A stretch of DNA of 64,000 bases from Hevea brasiliensis (lineage: Eukaryota; Streptophyta; Magnoliopsida; Malpighiales; Euphorbiaceae), in assembly GCF_030052815.1 (NCBI RefSeq), contig NC_079498.1:71038992-71102991 (forward strand). The letters are read 5' to 3'. Positions 37,394-49,734 of the stretch are shown piece by piece. Numbering within the stretch: the first letter of the stretch is position 1; the number at the start of each line of letters is the position of its first letter. The notes beneath the pieces were generated by a model. It was not told the origin of the DNA. It ran no database searches and was given only the letters and a program-made list of their open reading frames with translations. Position numbers and translations under genes: made by a program.

Positions 37394-39154
37394 CTAGAGC
37401 CATTCATTACAATATCTTAGACCCATCTTCTTAAGATGTCGGTCTAGTTGAGTCTGTGACATAGGCTTAGTGAATGGATCAGCTGGATTTTCAACTGATG
37501 CTATTTTTTGCATGGCTACATCGCCTCGCCCAATTATTTCTCTGATAATGTGGTAGCGCCTTTCTATGTGTTTGGATTTCTGGTGAGACCGGGATTCCTT
37601 AGCCTGTATGATAGCTCCATTGTTGTCACAGTGAAGTGGAACTGTGGACTCAATGGAAGGAACTACTACAAGTTCTGTCACGAACTTATTTATCCAAACA
37701 ACTTCATTTGCATCATCTTATGCAGCAATATACTCAGCCTCGGTAGTGAAATCTGTAGTCGTACTCTATTTAGAACTCTTTCAACTGACTGCACCTCCAT
37801 TATAAATGAACACATATCCAGAGGTAGACTTTCTATCATCGATATCTGATTGGAAATCAAAATCAGTATAACCATCCAATTGCAAGTCTCCACCTCCATG
37901 TATCAAGAATAAATCCTTAGTTCTTCTCAAGTACTTAAGGATATTCTTGACAGCTATCCAGTGTTCCAAACCTGGATTGGATTGATACCTGCTAGTCAAA
38001 CTAACAGCATATGCTATATTCGGCCTAGTACACAACATTGCATACATCAAACTTCCAATAGTCGAAGCATATGGAATATTAGCCATTTTATATCTTTCTT
38101 TATGTGTCTTTGGAGACATCTCTTTAGAAAGGTGGATAGCATGTCTCACTGGCAACAATCCTCTCTTGGAATCAAGCAAGTTAAACCTCTTTAACACCTT
38201 TTCTAAGTATAGACTTTGGGATAAACCAATTATTCTTTTCGCTCTATCTCTATAGATGCAAATCCCAAGAATATAGGTTGCCTCCCCTAAGTCTTTCATG
38301 GAGAATGTCTTTGACAATCATACCTTTACAGTTGTCAATATACCTGCGTCATTACCCATCAACAGTATGCCATCCACATATAAGACAAGGAAAATGATAG
38401 CACTGTCACTAACCTTCTTATATACACATGGCTCATCCTCATTTTTGACAAAACCAAATGACTTAATGGCTTCATCAAAACGGATGTTCCAACTCGAAGC
38501 TTGTTTATACCCATAAATGGATCGTTTTAGCTTACATACCTTAGAACCATCTTGGGATTGAAAACCCCTAGGTTGTTCCATGAAAATGTTTTCTTCAATG
38601 TATCCATTAAGAAAAGCTATTTTGACATCCATCTGCCAAATCTCATAATCATAGTATGCAGCTATTGCTAATAGAATCCTAATTGATTTAAGCATGGCAA
38701 CAGGCGAGAAAGTCTCCTCATAGTCGATTCCTTGCCTTTGGCGAAACCCTTTCGCTACTAGCCTTGCCTTATAGGTCTCTACCTTTCCATCAGAACCAAT
38801 TTTCTTCTTAAAAACCCATTTGCTCCCTATAGGTACAATACCTTCAGATGGGTTAACAAGATCCCAAACTTGATTCTTATACATGGAATCAATTTCATAT
38901 TTCATAGCATCAATCCATTTTGAAGAGTCTATATCTGATATAGCTTCTTCATAGGTAAGTGGATCATCTCCATGATCTACTTCTTCATTGGTAGACAACT
39001 CTTGTTCTTCTTCATGAAGGAAACCATATCTCACTAGTGGGTGAGATACCCTAGTTATTCTACTAGGAACAGTTGTAGATGTTTCATCAATAGGTGTAGG
39101 TTGACTAGATGGACCTATATCCATCTGATCTATTGGTTGGTCAGAATTCTCCAA
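37394..39154 (-). pseudogene. Copia B reverse transcriptase and RNase H
   Basis: One frame without indels runs across the whole region. RT blocks: KWIDAMKYEIDSMYKNQVW, LVAKGFRQRQGIDYEETFS, QMDVKIAFLNGYIEENIFM. The catalytic box reads YVDG: the second Asp is Gly (GGC, plus-strand 38369-38371), while Copia A and D have YVDD. TGA at 38318-38320 and TGA at 37781-37783 replace Trp present in Copia A. TAG at 37766-37768 replaces Gln. One more stop follows near 37720. RNase H blocks GYTDFDFQSDIDDRKSTSGY and the C-terminal HYHIIREIIGRGDVAM-like end (RRYHIIREIIGRGD) are present. Confidence 0.92.
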
Positions 39155-39196
39155 TTCTAACTCTATTTGCCTTCCTTTGTCTCCTTCTTGAACAAA

Positions 39197-40459
39197 CTAT
39201 TGTTCAAGAAATGTGGCATCTCTACTTATCACAACCTTGTGTGATATAGGAAAATAAAAATAGTATCCAAAACTATCTTTTGGATATCTAACAAATTGAC
39301 CCTTTTCTGATCTGGTTTCCAATTTATCAGTGTTCAACTTTTTGATATAAGCTGGACAACCCCAAATCTTAACATGCTTAAGACTTGGTTTTCTTCCATG
39401 CCATATCTCATAAGGTGTGGAAGAAACTGATTTTGATGGAATCCTATTCAGAATATACAAAGCTGATTCTAATGCAAATCTCCAAAAAGAGATTGGCATA
39501 TCAGTATAGCTCATTATACTACGTGCCATATCTAATAGGGTACGATTTCTCCTTTCAGATACACTATTCAGCTGTGGTGTTCTAGGAGGAGTCAGCTGGG
39601 AAGCAATGCCGTGCTTTCTCAAGTATTCATCAAATTCAGTACTCAAATATTCACCTCTACAATCTAATCGAAGAGCTTTAATACTCTTTCCTGTTTGATT
39701 TTCTACTTCAAATTTAAATTCTTTGAACTTTTCAAAGGATTCATGTTTGTATTTCATCAAATACAAATACCCAAACCTTGATTTATCATCAGTAAATGTA
39801 ATAAAGTAATGAAAACTACCTCTAGCCAATTCCTTAAATAGACCACATACATCACTTTGTATTAGCTCCAAAATATTTTCAATTCTTAGCTCTTGTCTAA
39901 CAAAGGGTGATCTAGTCATTTTGCCCTGAAAGCAAGATTCACAAGTTGGAGTAGGCTCAGAGCCCAATGAGGATAAAATCTCCATTTTGTCCAGTTTTGC
40001 AATCCTATCTTCTGCAACATGACCTAACCTTAAGTGCCAAATATATTTTGAACTTGAGTTGATTTTCACAATGGCATTGCATTCATTTAGATCACTTGCA
40101 TTCATTTTGTGTTTGTCATTATTATCCAAATAATAAAGACCATCATTCATATAACCCGAACCAACATATTTATTTCCAAAAAAAATATTGCAAACATAAT
40201 CTATGATATGAAATTGATAGCCATTTCTAGTCAAACTAGATATAGAAATGATGTTCTTAAAAGCATCAAGTACATATAAAATATTATCCAAACAGAAAAC
40301 ATGTTCAGACATGTAAAAAGATTTAGATCCTATGGCTAAAGCTTCAACAGTTGAGCCATTGCCAATCCAGCCTCTAACATCTCGAGAACGCAAGATGCTA
40401 CTATTTGCTAGTTCCTGCATATCATAAGAAATGTGAGAACTGGCACCAGTATCTAAAAC
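39197..40459 (-). pseudogene. Copia B protease end and integrase
   Basis: The frame opens after TAG 40460-40462 and codes at once for the aspartic protease active site DTGA (plus-strand 40442-40453), then the protease body (RGWIGNGSTVEALAIGSKSF), the integrase zinc module (WHLRLGHVAEDRI, CESCFQGKM) and the core with Asp (QSDVCGLF), Asp (IKALRLDCRGEY) and Glu (VSERRNRTLLDM). The catalytic triad is kept, while Copia A lost the second Asp. A conserved Gly next to it is changed (DCRGEY). It ends at TAG 39197-39199, the site of the TAA in Copia A. Confidence 0.92.
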
Positions 40460-40579
40460 CTAAGCTGTAGATGAACTATGAGTATCACTAGAATCTAAAT
40501 AACAAGATATAGACATACCTTCCAAAAGTTTATCCTTCTTGTCCTTCAGAGAAACAAGATACTCTGGGCAGTTCCTTTT

Positions 40580-41379
40580 CTAGTGCCTATCCTTCTGACA
40601 GTGGAAACACTTTCCTTTACTTCCATCAGCTTTAGTCTTCCCTTTTTGTTTAGCTATTTTCTTGGAAGGACCAGGAATCTGAGGTTTCTTTTTCTTATTA
40701 TTCTTCTTCTTGTTGGACTTTCCAACAAAAGAAGATGCAATCAAAGCTACCTCTTTTCCTTTATTGCCTGGCATATTCTTTTGAGCAATAACCAGCATGT
40801 TGAGTAAACCAGCCAAGGTGCATTCCTGCTTAGTATATGGAAATTTGTCACAAAATTCCCAAAAGACTCAGGAAGGGACTGAAGGATCAAATCCATCTGT
40901 AGTTGGAAATCCATTTTGAAGTCAATATGTTCCAACTGCTCAATCAGCCGAATCATCTTGTGGACATGATCCCTAACATTCTGTCCCTTAGACATCCTCA
41001 TGCGGAACAACTATCTAGATATCTCATACCTAGCATTTCTGTTGTGCTCACCATGCAACTCTTATAGGTCAAGGAGGATCTCACTCGCACTCTGCATGTT
41101 TTCATGCTGCTTCTGTAACTCATTACTCATGGAAGCAAGCATGTAACACTTAGCTCTCATATCATGCTCCTTCCACTTGTCCAAAGTTTTATGTTCCTCT
41201 TGAGTGGTCTCTGGAGGTAAGGGACCAAGAACATTTGAGTCTAGAACATGTCCTATATGTTCAAGGTTTAGGGCAAGTTTCAAATTTCTTAGCCAATCAG
41301 ACAGATTAGATCCTGTCAACCTATTACGATTAAGTATGCTTTCAAGGATATTGTATGGTGGTGGTAGTTCTGTGCTCAT
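40580..41379 (-). pseudogene. Copia B gag
   Basis: It starts at ATG 41377-41379 (MSTELPPPYNILESILNRN). Stops: TAA 41062-41064 and TAG 41011-41013, both Gln in Copia A. A one-base deletion near 40835, against Copia A, moves it to the frame of pol. The CCHC knuckle (CFHCQKDRH...KRNC) is whole except for TAG 40580-40582 inside it. A Lys-rich stretch precedes the knuckle. Confidence 0.9.
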
Positions 41380-43156
41380 TATTATCAGAAAATTAACTGC
41401 ATAAAATAACCAAATTAATTAGTAAATGTATCATGTAATTAACCAAAATGATTATGGTCTTTTAATCAAATTGGTCCTCCCACTAACTTAGCGAATCCTA
41501 TACTTCCAAAGTAGAAAATGAAAATCCTAGTTGGATGGATTTCTAGTGGGTGATTGAATTCTTATAATTCTATTGATCATCCTCAGGTACATCCATTATT
41601 GGAATTACAATAAACTATAAGTGAGCAACCCCTTGCCCATCACACCTCATGTGAAGTTCAATCCTTTACCTAGCCCCTAATGCTCAAAATCTCAGGTACA
41701 TCAATTATTGACTTATCTTGCATTAGTTAAGTTGATCCCATTGAGCCACTAATTATGCAAATAATTTTAATATCCTTAGGTACATCCAATATTGGCCACC
41801 AAACCATTTACATATTCACAACATCACATGCTTAACAATTATTCTTAAGAATATCTCTTAAATTAATTGCATCATATGCAACTATTTAAAATTTCTTAAA
41901 ATAATTACCCCAATGGAGGTCCCATGTAATAATTACTTTAATTATAGCATTTCCAACTTAATCATTTGTTTGGGAGATTTTATGGTCATCCTAATTACTA
42001 TTAAAGTCTCACTTTGCACATTATCCATTTAGCATGCATATATCATATACTTGCATACATTCCCATACATCTCATGCATTCATGGATAAACAGTAAATAT
42101 GGTATGACCATAGACTTTCTAAAGGATTCAATTCTGAGCCACCAAGAATTAAATCAGGGCATTCCTAGGTGTATTTCATTCATTCATATTACAAGAGTTG
42201 CTGAAGGAGTACATAATCAACACTTGATCTTGAATTCCTCCCACTGGTCCAACCAATGCACTTGACCTCCTTGATCTTATTGCAATCCAATTACATAGTA
42301 ATCCTTGGCATACCAAGGTGAATTTACAAGAACTAAATAAATGAAATTATAACCAAAAAATTATTACAACCTTAATAAGACATGCCCAAAAATAAATTAA
42401 AATAAATTAATTTAAATTACAACCCAAAGAAACATAAAAGAAATAAATCCAATCACATTGATCTTTTATAATCCATGATCATCTATCATGCATATCACTA
42501 TTTAACGACTAAATAAAACATACATACTTAAATTAAATTGAATATCTCATATTCAACTTAAAAATCCAAATTTAAATATGATTCAAACAAATTTAAAAAT
42601 TCAGATTTGAATCACATTCAAACAAATTTAAAAATTTATATTTGAATCACATTCAAACAAATTCAAAAATTTAGATTTGAATCACATTCAATCAACTTTA
42701 AAAATTCAGATTTGAATCACATTCAAATAACTTTTAAAATTTATATTTGAATCAAATTCAAACAACTTTAAAAATTCAAATTTGAATCTCATTCAAACAA
42801 CTTTTAAAATTCAGATTTGAATCACATTCAAGCAACTTTAAAAATTCAAATTTGAATCACATTCAAACAATTTTTAAAATTCAGATTTGAATCAAAATTT
42901 AATTGTGATTTAAAACTCTAATTAAACAATTTAATTAGACATAAAATGGATGTAATTATGAGCATTAGATCATACAATAATTGCACAAATATTGCTCAAA
43001 ACCATGTGCACCATAAGGGATGAACAAACCTTGCGCACACAATGGTGTTCATCACCAAGCCGCCACCTTTCTTTGCAACCAGCAATGGATTTATCATCTC
43101 ATGATCATACCACACAATTAAATTATATAATCAACAATCTAAATGGCAAATATAGT
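41380..43156 (-). other. Copia B leader with tandem repeat
   Basis: Non-coding. The 35-bp tandem array lies at about 42560-42900, and AGGTACATCCA blocks lie near 41586 and 41780. It is the counterpart of the Copia A leader. Confidence 0.8.
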
Positions 43157-43169
43157 GGCTCTGATACCA
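43157..43169 (-). promoter_or_regulatory. Primer-binding site of Copia B (tRNA-Met)
   Basis: TGGTATCAGAGCC on the minus strand, two bases from the 5' LTR. Confidence 0.95.
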
Positions 43170-43171
43170 AT

Positions 43172-44267
43172 TGAAGGAGCGGAAGCATGAAAAACATAAG
43201 TTTATATCATTGAATTTAAAAATTTTTCACCTAGGGTCACATGCATCATGCAAGATTTATTTTTATCTATTTGATTTCAATGATAAAAAGCATATGAAAA
43301 CTCTTTTAATATGTTTTTGGATCTACATTTTCCATTTAAGATATTTTAGAATTAATCAGATTAATTTTAAGAATCCTCAATTTGATCAAGAACAAGTTCA
43401 CTAACCTCTTGATGCACTACAATGTGTTTGGCACATTTGGGATGCGTCTTTAGGACACTAGATGTTGTTCCACTAGCTTGTCCACATCAAGATCACCTAT
43501 GACAGCACTTGAATAGCTTCTAAAGCTTTTTCTATGAATTAGAAAATCAAGTTTTGCCTTTTGAGAGATTACAGATGTAAACAGGACACTAGAAACAATT
43601 TCTAGCATTTTTAATTCAAGAGATTATTTGCTAATCTCTTTAAAATGATGAGAGATGAAGAAGAAGAGAAGGGAGAGGAGCCAAGGGTGGTGGCACCTTT
43701 TTGATAAGGAGCAGATTGTGTGTTTGTTTTTTCATCCTTATACTTATATAGCTAGATCACCACTTAAAACCCTTGCCACATGTTACCTTCTGATTGGCTT
43801 TAGATTTAATTGACCCAATCACATTGTGCCAAGTGTCAAACCTATATTTAATCTTGACTTTGATCATCTTACATGATTAAAAGACATTTGGCAAGCTTAT
43901 GTGTAGTGCCATGTGTCACCATCTCAATGTGCCACATGTCACCCTGTGAAATGACCAAAATACCCCTATGTCTTAATTTTGAGTTATTAACTCAAAATAA
44001 TTATTTCTCTTCTTCTAATCAATTTATGTCAAATATAAATTAATTAATTAATCTTTATTAATTAATTTCTCATTAATTAAATTCATATTTAAACACTTTA
44101 AATATAAATTTAACTTATACTATACATCTAATAACTTAGATTTTGTTTCAAGCCATGCTAGGGACTTTGCAATCTAATTGCAAACCAAACCTATTTAATT
44201 AATCAATTAAACTCTTTAATTAATTAATTAAATCATATTTAAGTTGGTGATTACTTGTGTATGTGTA
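43172..44267 (-). mobile_element. Copia B 5' LTR, proximal part
   Basis: It matches 35305 to about 36390 and stops abruptly at the T2 junction (about 44267). A TATA-like TATATAAG lies at 43743-43750. Confidence 0.9.
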
Positions 44268-47200
44268 TGGGAAGCTTAATGTGGGAAAATGAAATTTTAG
44301 ATTAAATTAATAATTTATTTTGACATAGTGCTCCACTAATTCATGAAAGTGGACCACTACCATTTCATTTGGATAGCAGATCATCTTCTTCCTCACTTCT
44401 CCAAGAACCAGCCAAATTTCTCCCAAGAAATCCCACCATTGACGTCCATTTGAAAGCGTAATGGAAGCTTGATTTAAGCTTCCTTCTTTGCACCTTCCTT
44501 CATTAAAGTTAATCCTCACACCATGGGCAGTAGATAGGCAGCAAGATGACCAAGTTTTGGAGAGATTTTGAAGAATTTCCAAAGTGGTAAGTTTGTATTT
44601 TTGGGTTATTGCTTCATCAAAGTTAGTAGGAATGTTATGGGTGTTTGATTTACGAAGAAATTTTTGAGTTTTGATGTTGAATGGGAATGTGCACTTTTGG
44701 CAGCCATGGAAGCACCTTGAAGACAGTTTATTTGTGCTTGTAAATGGTGAATTAAATGATTGATTAAATGCATATTGTGTAGGAAATTGTTTGGGTGATG
44801 TATACTTACTATATGTAAATGTAAAATGAGATTTAAAGCTTGCAAAGTAATGGAATGTAAGTGTACCATTGTGGCAGTTTGTTAGCTCTTGAAGAATGCT
44901 GAAATTCATGCTTGGTTTATGGAATAATGATGTTAAAATGTGTTGGTTGTTATGGCAGTTTGAGTGTGTGTAAGGTGGTGTGAAGTGGGACATGTAAATG
45001 AGCATAAAAAGGTGATTGAATTCTTGTAAATTGGATTGAAAAATTCTGCACTTGTTGGTGTATGTTGAATATAATTGTAAGCTGCCAAAATGACCTATAA
45101 TGTGTTGTGAATTATGTTTAGGTTGTGGTACAACTAGAATTGGTTTGAATGTTAAGTTTGGTGAGTGTCAAAAGTGATGCTTGATGTGTATGCAAGAAAT
45201 GCAATAAGGCAGTTTGAGTTTTAGGCCTATAACTTTAAGTGTGTGACTCCAATTGGTATGAGACCAATTGGAGGTGAAACTAGGCACAAAATGTGCCAAC
45301 TTTCATGAAGAAAGCTTGCCAAAATTCAGCTTGCAAGGTAGCTTGAAAAATGACCAAATCCGGATTAAGTGCAAGTAAGGCCTGAAAATTGACCAATTGG
45401 GCAGCAGTTAGTGTTTAGGCCATAACTCACTCAAAACAGGTTCAATTGACCTGAAATTTTAACCATGAATAGTTAAGACCCATATCTACAAGTCTTATGA
45501 AGACACCAAACCCAAAAATGACCATAAGTAGGTCAAACAGCTTGCACAAATTCGGGTCCAAAAACTGGCCGAACCTAAAATGACCAATTTTAGTGCAATT
45601 TGACCAGCAATAGTAAAATGACCATAACTTGGTCTATATAACTCATAATGACCTGAAATTTTGCCCCGCGTTCCATAAGACATAGATCTACAAGTTTGTA
45701 GTTTTGACCGAAACCCGAAAACCGAGGGAACTAGGTCGTCTGGCTAGGTCAAACTAGTATCCCGAAATCTAGCAAATTGCAAGAAAATGCAGTATACACG
45801 GAAATGAACTTGGTAAAATGTATCAACCCTAAAAGACTATCTAATGTGACATGTTAGTAACATTAAAACTTAATTTACCTAGAATGCATCGAGGGTCGAC
45901 ATATTAGGTTGATTAAGCAAATAATAGTATTCAGTGAATTATTTATCAAACATTATCGTTAGAGACAGTTTAATTAAGTACTGAAACACTTCAAATTGTG
46001 TTTCTTAGTTAGCAAAGACTCAGGGAAGGGGAAGAAAACATTGAGTCAAAGCCAAGAGACAGTTATCAGAGATTTGTGCACAACTAGTTTTTAACTGATT
46101 TTGTTATGAATATTTCATATGAGTAAATGACATATTTTTCTTATGTATTATGTTTAACAAGCATTGGATTTAATTCACTGATTATTGAAATTGTTATAGT
46201 ATGTATGAATTTAGCTTTGTGAAATGGTATTTTCACAAGTATTAAGCATTGTTATGGATTGAATAAATTATGTTTTGGAAAATCGTGATAGAATATATTT
46301 TGAATTGTGATGGTAATTTTCATGGAAAAATGCAAATTTATGATTTGAATTGTGATGAGCATAAAAAATTATTGGATATTGGAATTAACTTTGAAACAAA
46401 TTATATTGTGATTTATGCTTACTAAAAGGATTGTGATATTGTTTTATATCTCACTATAGATGCTTAACTAGGTTATCTCATTTGTTGAGAAGACAATAGA
46501 GTTAGTTGTGTATTGATTACCATGGTACGTGCACAGGCTTAGATTTTCCTCTGATTTGAGGTTAGATCTAAGTTTATTTTATCATTATGGCCCTTGCGGA
46601 AGATTCATTATTGTGATGTGTACTGTGCACGATGATTCGACCTCCCCGACCATAGGGAGTTAGAATCTGATTCGACCTCCCCGACCATAGGGAGTTAGAA
46701 TCACATCGAATATGGCCCTTTTCGGATTAATCTTTCTTAGTTAGTGAGATAAAGAATGATTTTTGAGATAAAGAATGATTTTTGAGATACAGCATGATTT
46801 TTGAGATACAGCATGGTTTTGAGATACAACATGGCTTTTGAGACACAGAATGTTTTTGAATAGTAAAGAATTGTGATTTCAGTTATGATTTATGTATAAT
46901 TGATTTTGTTGGAACTACCTTAAATGGTTAGTCATGATTTGATAAATTGAATTTCGTGATCAAAGTCATTTTATACAAATGATTTACATTAATGGCAATG
47001 AATATTTTGAGTTTTGGAATTTGATGAGTATTCAGATTTCCAAATTATTTACTGTAAATTTTGTCAATGTATATTGTACTATGTTTTAAATTATAGTTGT
47101 GCACCATCGAGTTCACCACTCAATGATAGCTTTGTATCTTGTCGCGAGTAAAAGAGCATAGAGCAGTGAATAAGTTTCTTTGAAGACATATTCAGATCAG

Positions 47201-47751
47201 CTCCAGGTATATCATAAGTATACCCATGTACATAGGTTTTGATGTATGCATGTAATAATATGTATGTAAATTATTTGAGCAGTTGTATAAAAACTCTTGT
47301 AAAATATTTTGGTATGTAATTAAATGTAAATAATTGTAAATATAAAGTTGAGATTTCATTTACTTGAATAGTTTTGTATTATAAATTTTGAGTCTTGTAA
47401 TCAATGAAATGTTTCTTTATGATGAGAGTAGTTTGAAAATGAATTGATTGTTTATTGAGAATTGAATTGTGAATTGAAATAAAGTTTATTGGAGTTGTAT
47501 TTGAGAAAACATATTGGAAGCATTTTCTTTTGCAGGATTGAAGAACTGTTTTCTCAAAATACAGCAGGCACTTTGCCGAAATTTTAAAAAAATTTTATAA
47601 CACCAGATTTTAATCTATGACTTAAATTTCCCGAAAATTGTTTTAAAATCCCTTGTAGTATATTTAATGGATTATCGGTAGGCGAAGTACGGTAATTCAT
47701 TAGGTGTACTATGGGATCATGTTACATCTTACAGGGGAGTAGGGTGTGACA
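44268..47751 (+). mobile_element. T2 5' LTR, truncated at its 5' end
   Basis: It corresponds to about 50287-53819 of the 3' LTR. It ends GGGTGTGACA at 47751. It lacks the ACCCGTCTCT stretch present at 52518 and in the old fragment at 32410. Confidence 0.92.
46746..46858 (+). repeat. 19-bp tandem repeat, six units
   Basis: Units of the type GAGATACAGCATGATTTTT. The 3' LTR has seven units (about 52795-52926), so the array changed by one unit after insertion or during copying. Confidence 0.85.
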
Positions 47752-47758
47752 TGTTTTG

Positions 47759-47770
47759 TGGTATCAGAGC
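47759..47770 (+). promoter_or_regulatory. Primer-binding site of T2 (tRNA-Met)
   Basis: TGGTATCAGAGC, seven bases after the 5' LTR. Confidence 0.93.
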
Positions 47771-47937
47771 AATGGTTTTAAAGTGAATTTCGAACTGTGA
47801 ATTTGAAATCTTTTTATCGGTAACTACAACTGCTCAAATGTTTGATACATATAGTACATTTACATCATAAATATGAACTAATGGAGAGGAATCTCCTTAT
47901 GTTGGTTATACAGGAATAGAAAATCTTGTGAAAAGAT

Positions 47938-48603
47938 ATGGATGGGAACAATGAGACAATAGAACAGTCTGTGATGGCAGAAGAACAAGTTGAGGCCCCA
48001 GCTCCACAAAATGTCAAAGGCCTGACTGTACTAGTTTTACCGGTACAAAATACTGCACAATTGGCCCAACAAATGGCCACTTTCTTTCAACCAATGGCTG
48101 ATAATCTGTCAGCCCAAGCCCAAGTACAGACCCAACCCCCACAAGGGCAACATGAAATAGAGAAGAGGGGGAAACCTATGGGTCAGAGCTCAAGCAGTAA
48201 TTTGAGAAAGAGAAAAGAAATTGAGGAGCCCCGAGCTCAGGGATATAATAGAGGTGGATCATCAAGGCAGAGACCCCCAAGGTCCAGTCGTCGAACAACT
48301 AGAAGTTCCTACCCTTCTCGTCAATGTGAAGCTTGTGGAAGATATCATGGTGGGATATGCTATAAGGCTATTGGAGCCTATTATAACTGTGGAGGCACAG
48401 GACACTTTGCCAAGGATTGCACCAGTAGTCGCAGAGTTGGACCACCTCCTACTACTATAGAAGGGTCAGTTCAGAGCCTTGTCACTAGAAGTTCACAACC
48501 ACCTAGCAGAGGTAGAGGCAGGGGTAGAGGTAGCCTAGCAGGCAGCCAAGGCACAGTGAAACATTCAGAGCAAGACAAAGGCTCCACCGAATCTATGCAA
48601 TAA
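47938..48603 (+). CDS. T2 short gag-like protein with zinc knuckles
   Basis: 221 residues from ATG 47938. The N-terminal third has AQLAQQMATFFQPMADNL, the usual start region of chromovirus gag. The capsid domain that should follow (about 150-200 residues, as in Tekay-1 14080-14490) is missing: the text jumps to a basic stretch (LRKRKEIEEPRAQGYNRGG). Then come CEACGRYHGGIC and a second knuckle NCGGTGHFAKDC whose first Cys is Tyr. The C-terminus is Gly/Arg-rich (RGRGRGRGS). The frame is open across its whole length, but TAA 48601-48603 falls where the protease should be joined. It may bind RNA; it is unlikely to form a capsid alone. Confidence 0.7.
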   Translation: MDGNNETIEQSVMAEEQVEAPAPQNVKGLTVLVLPVQNTAQLAQQMATFFQPMADNLSAQAQVQTQPPQGQHEIEKRGKPMGQSSSSNLRKRKEIEEPRAQGYNRGGSSRQRPPRSSRRTTRSSYPSRQCEACGRYHGGICYKAIGAYYNCGGTGHFAKDCTSSRRVGPPPTTIEGSVQSLVTRSSQPPSRGRGRGRGSLAGSQGTVKHSEQDKGSTESMQ

Positions 48604-48840
48604 GACAGAGGGAAGAGGCCGAGACATCTGATGTTGTGGCTGGTACCTTCTCAACTTTTAATCAAGATGTGTTTGTGTTATTTGATCCGGGTGCTACCCA
48701 TTCTTATGTGAGTGGTAGCATCATTGATTGTATTGTTGTTCCATGTACAAAAATGGACTTTGAGGTACTAGTAACAAGTCCGCTAGGATAGGAGGTCAGG
48801 GTTAATAAAATGTATAAGGATTGTGATAATAAGTGAAATT
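48604..48840 (+). pseudogene. T2 protease fragment, frameshifted
   Basis: In another frame than gag, from about 48630: DVVAGTFSTFNQDVFVLFDPGATHSYV, of which FDPGATHSYV is the aspartic protease active-site region. TAG 48789-48791 interrupts it soon after. Homology ends near 48840. Confidence 0.75.
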
Positions 48841-49720
48841 AGTTTTGAAAGAGTTTATCGGCGAAAAGTATATTCTAACACACCATAAATTATAAAGCTA
48901 AATGGCAAGCCTACTTAATGTAAGGCAAGAGGACGTAAAAGTAAGATGCGGTAATAGAATTGTTCTAGATGAAGGCAGAGATGTTACAGTTGTTAATTGT
49001 TAATGGATATTGTAATCAGAATAAGTTTCAGGTATCGGTGAATTCGAAAAGGATAAAAGATAGGAAAGTTTGATCTATTGGGATGTATCGTAGTAACTAT
49101 GCAATGTTCTTGATGTTTATCTTGTAAGTCGCAGACACGATTACTAACTTGAGATTATTGTGTAGAGCTACGTACTACCCGATAGTACACCTAGATGAGA
49201 ATAGTTGCCAACGGCATATGTTTTGGTATAGTTATGCCAGGACAGAATTTAATTGTTACAAATAAGTTTGAAAATCCTACTTTGGGATCTAAAACTCAAA
49301 GGTTAGAATATCGAAAGGTTATAGTTCAGTACAAAAGGAAGTAAATTATAGAATATTGACAGATAAATAGAGTTATGAAAGTAAAAAAATTCGAACAATT
49401 GGTTCAAATATAACAAAGAAATGTTACGAATGTGAGGAAGACTATGAACTAGAATGGTTAGAGGACCAATGACTAGATAAATGATTCTAACATGACCTCA
49501 AGGGTCATTCAAGAAGGAACATGAATCGAAATATTAGACAGGACAATAGTAAGAGAAGATTGGTGATATACAAATAAATTAAACGTTGTATTAGATTGTT
49601 AAAAGTCTTATACAAATTTGAGGAAAAGAAGATTATTCGATCGTATAAAAAGGAAAAAAATAAATGTATGACTATTGTAAGATGGCTATTGGGTAAAATT
49701 TCGTGGACGAAATTTATTTT
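48841..49720 (+). other. T2 interior of unknown origin, non-coding
   Basis: About 880 bp with no open frame of note and no resemblance to RT, RNase H or integrase that I can see. Tekay-1 has more than 3 kb of pol at this place. It ends with TTTCGTGGACGAAATTT, the common motif before the polypurine tract. Confidence 0.6.
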
Positions 49721-49734
49721 AAGGGGGGGAGAAT
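49721..49734 (+). promoter_or_regulatory. Polypurine tract of T2
   Basis: AAGGGGGGGAGAAT directly upstream of the 3' LTR. Confidence 0.9.
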
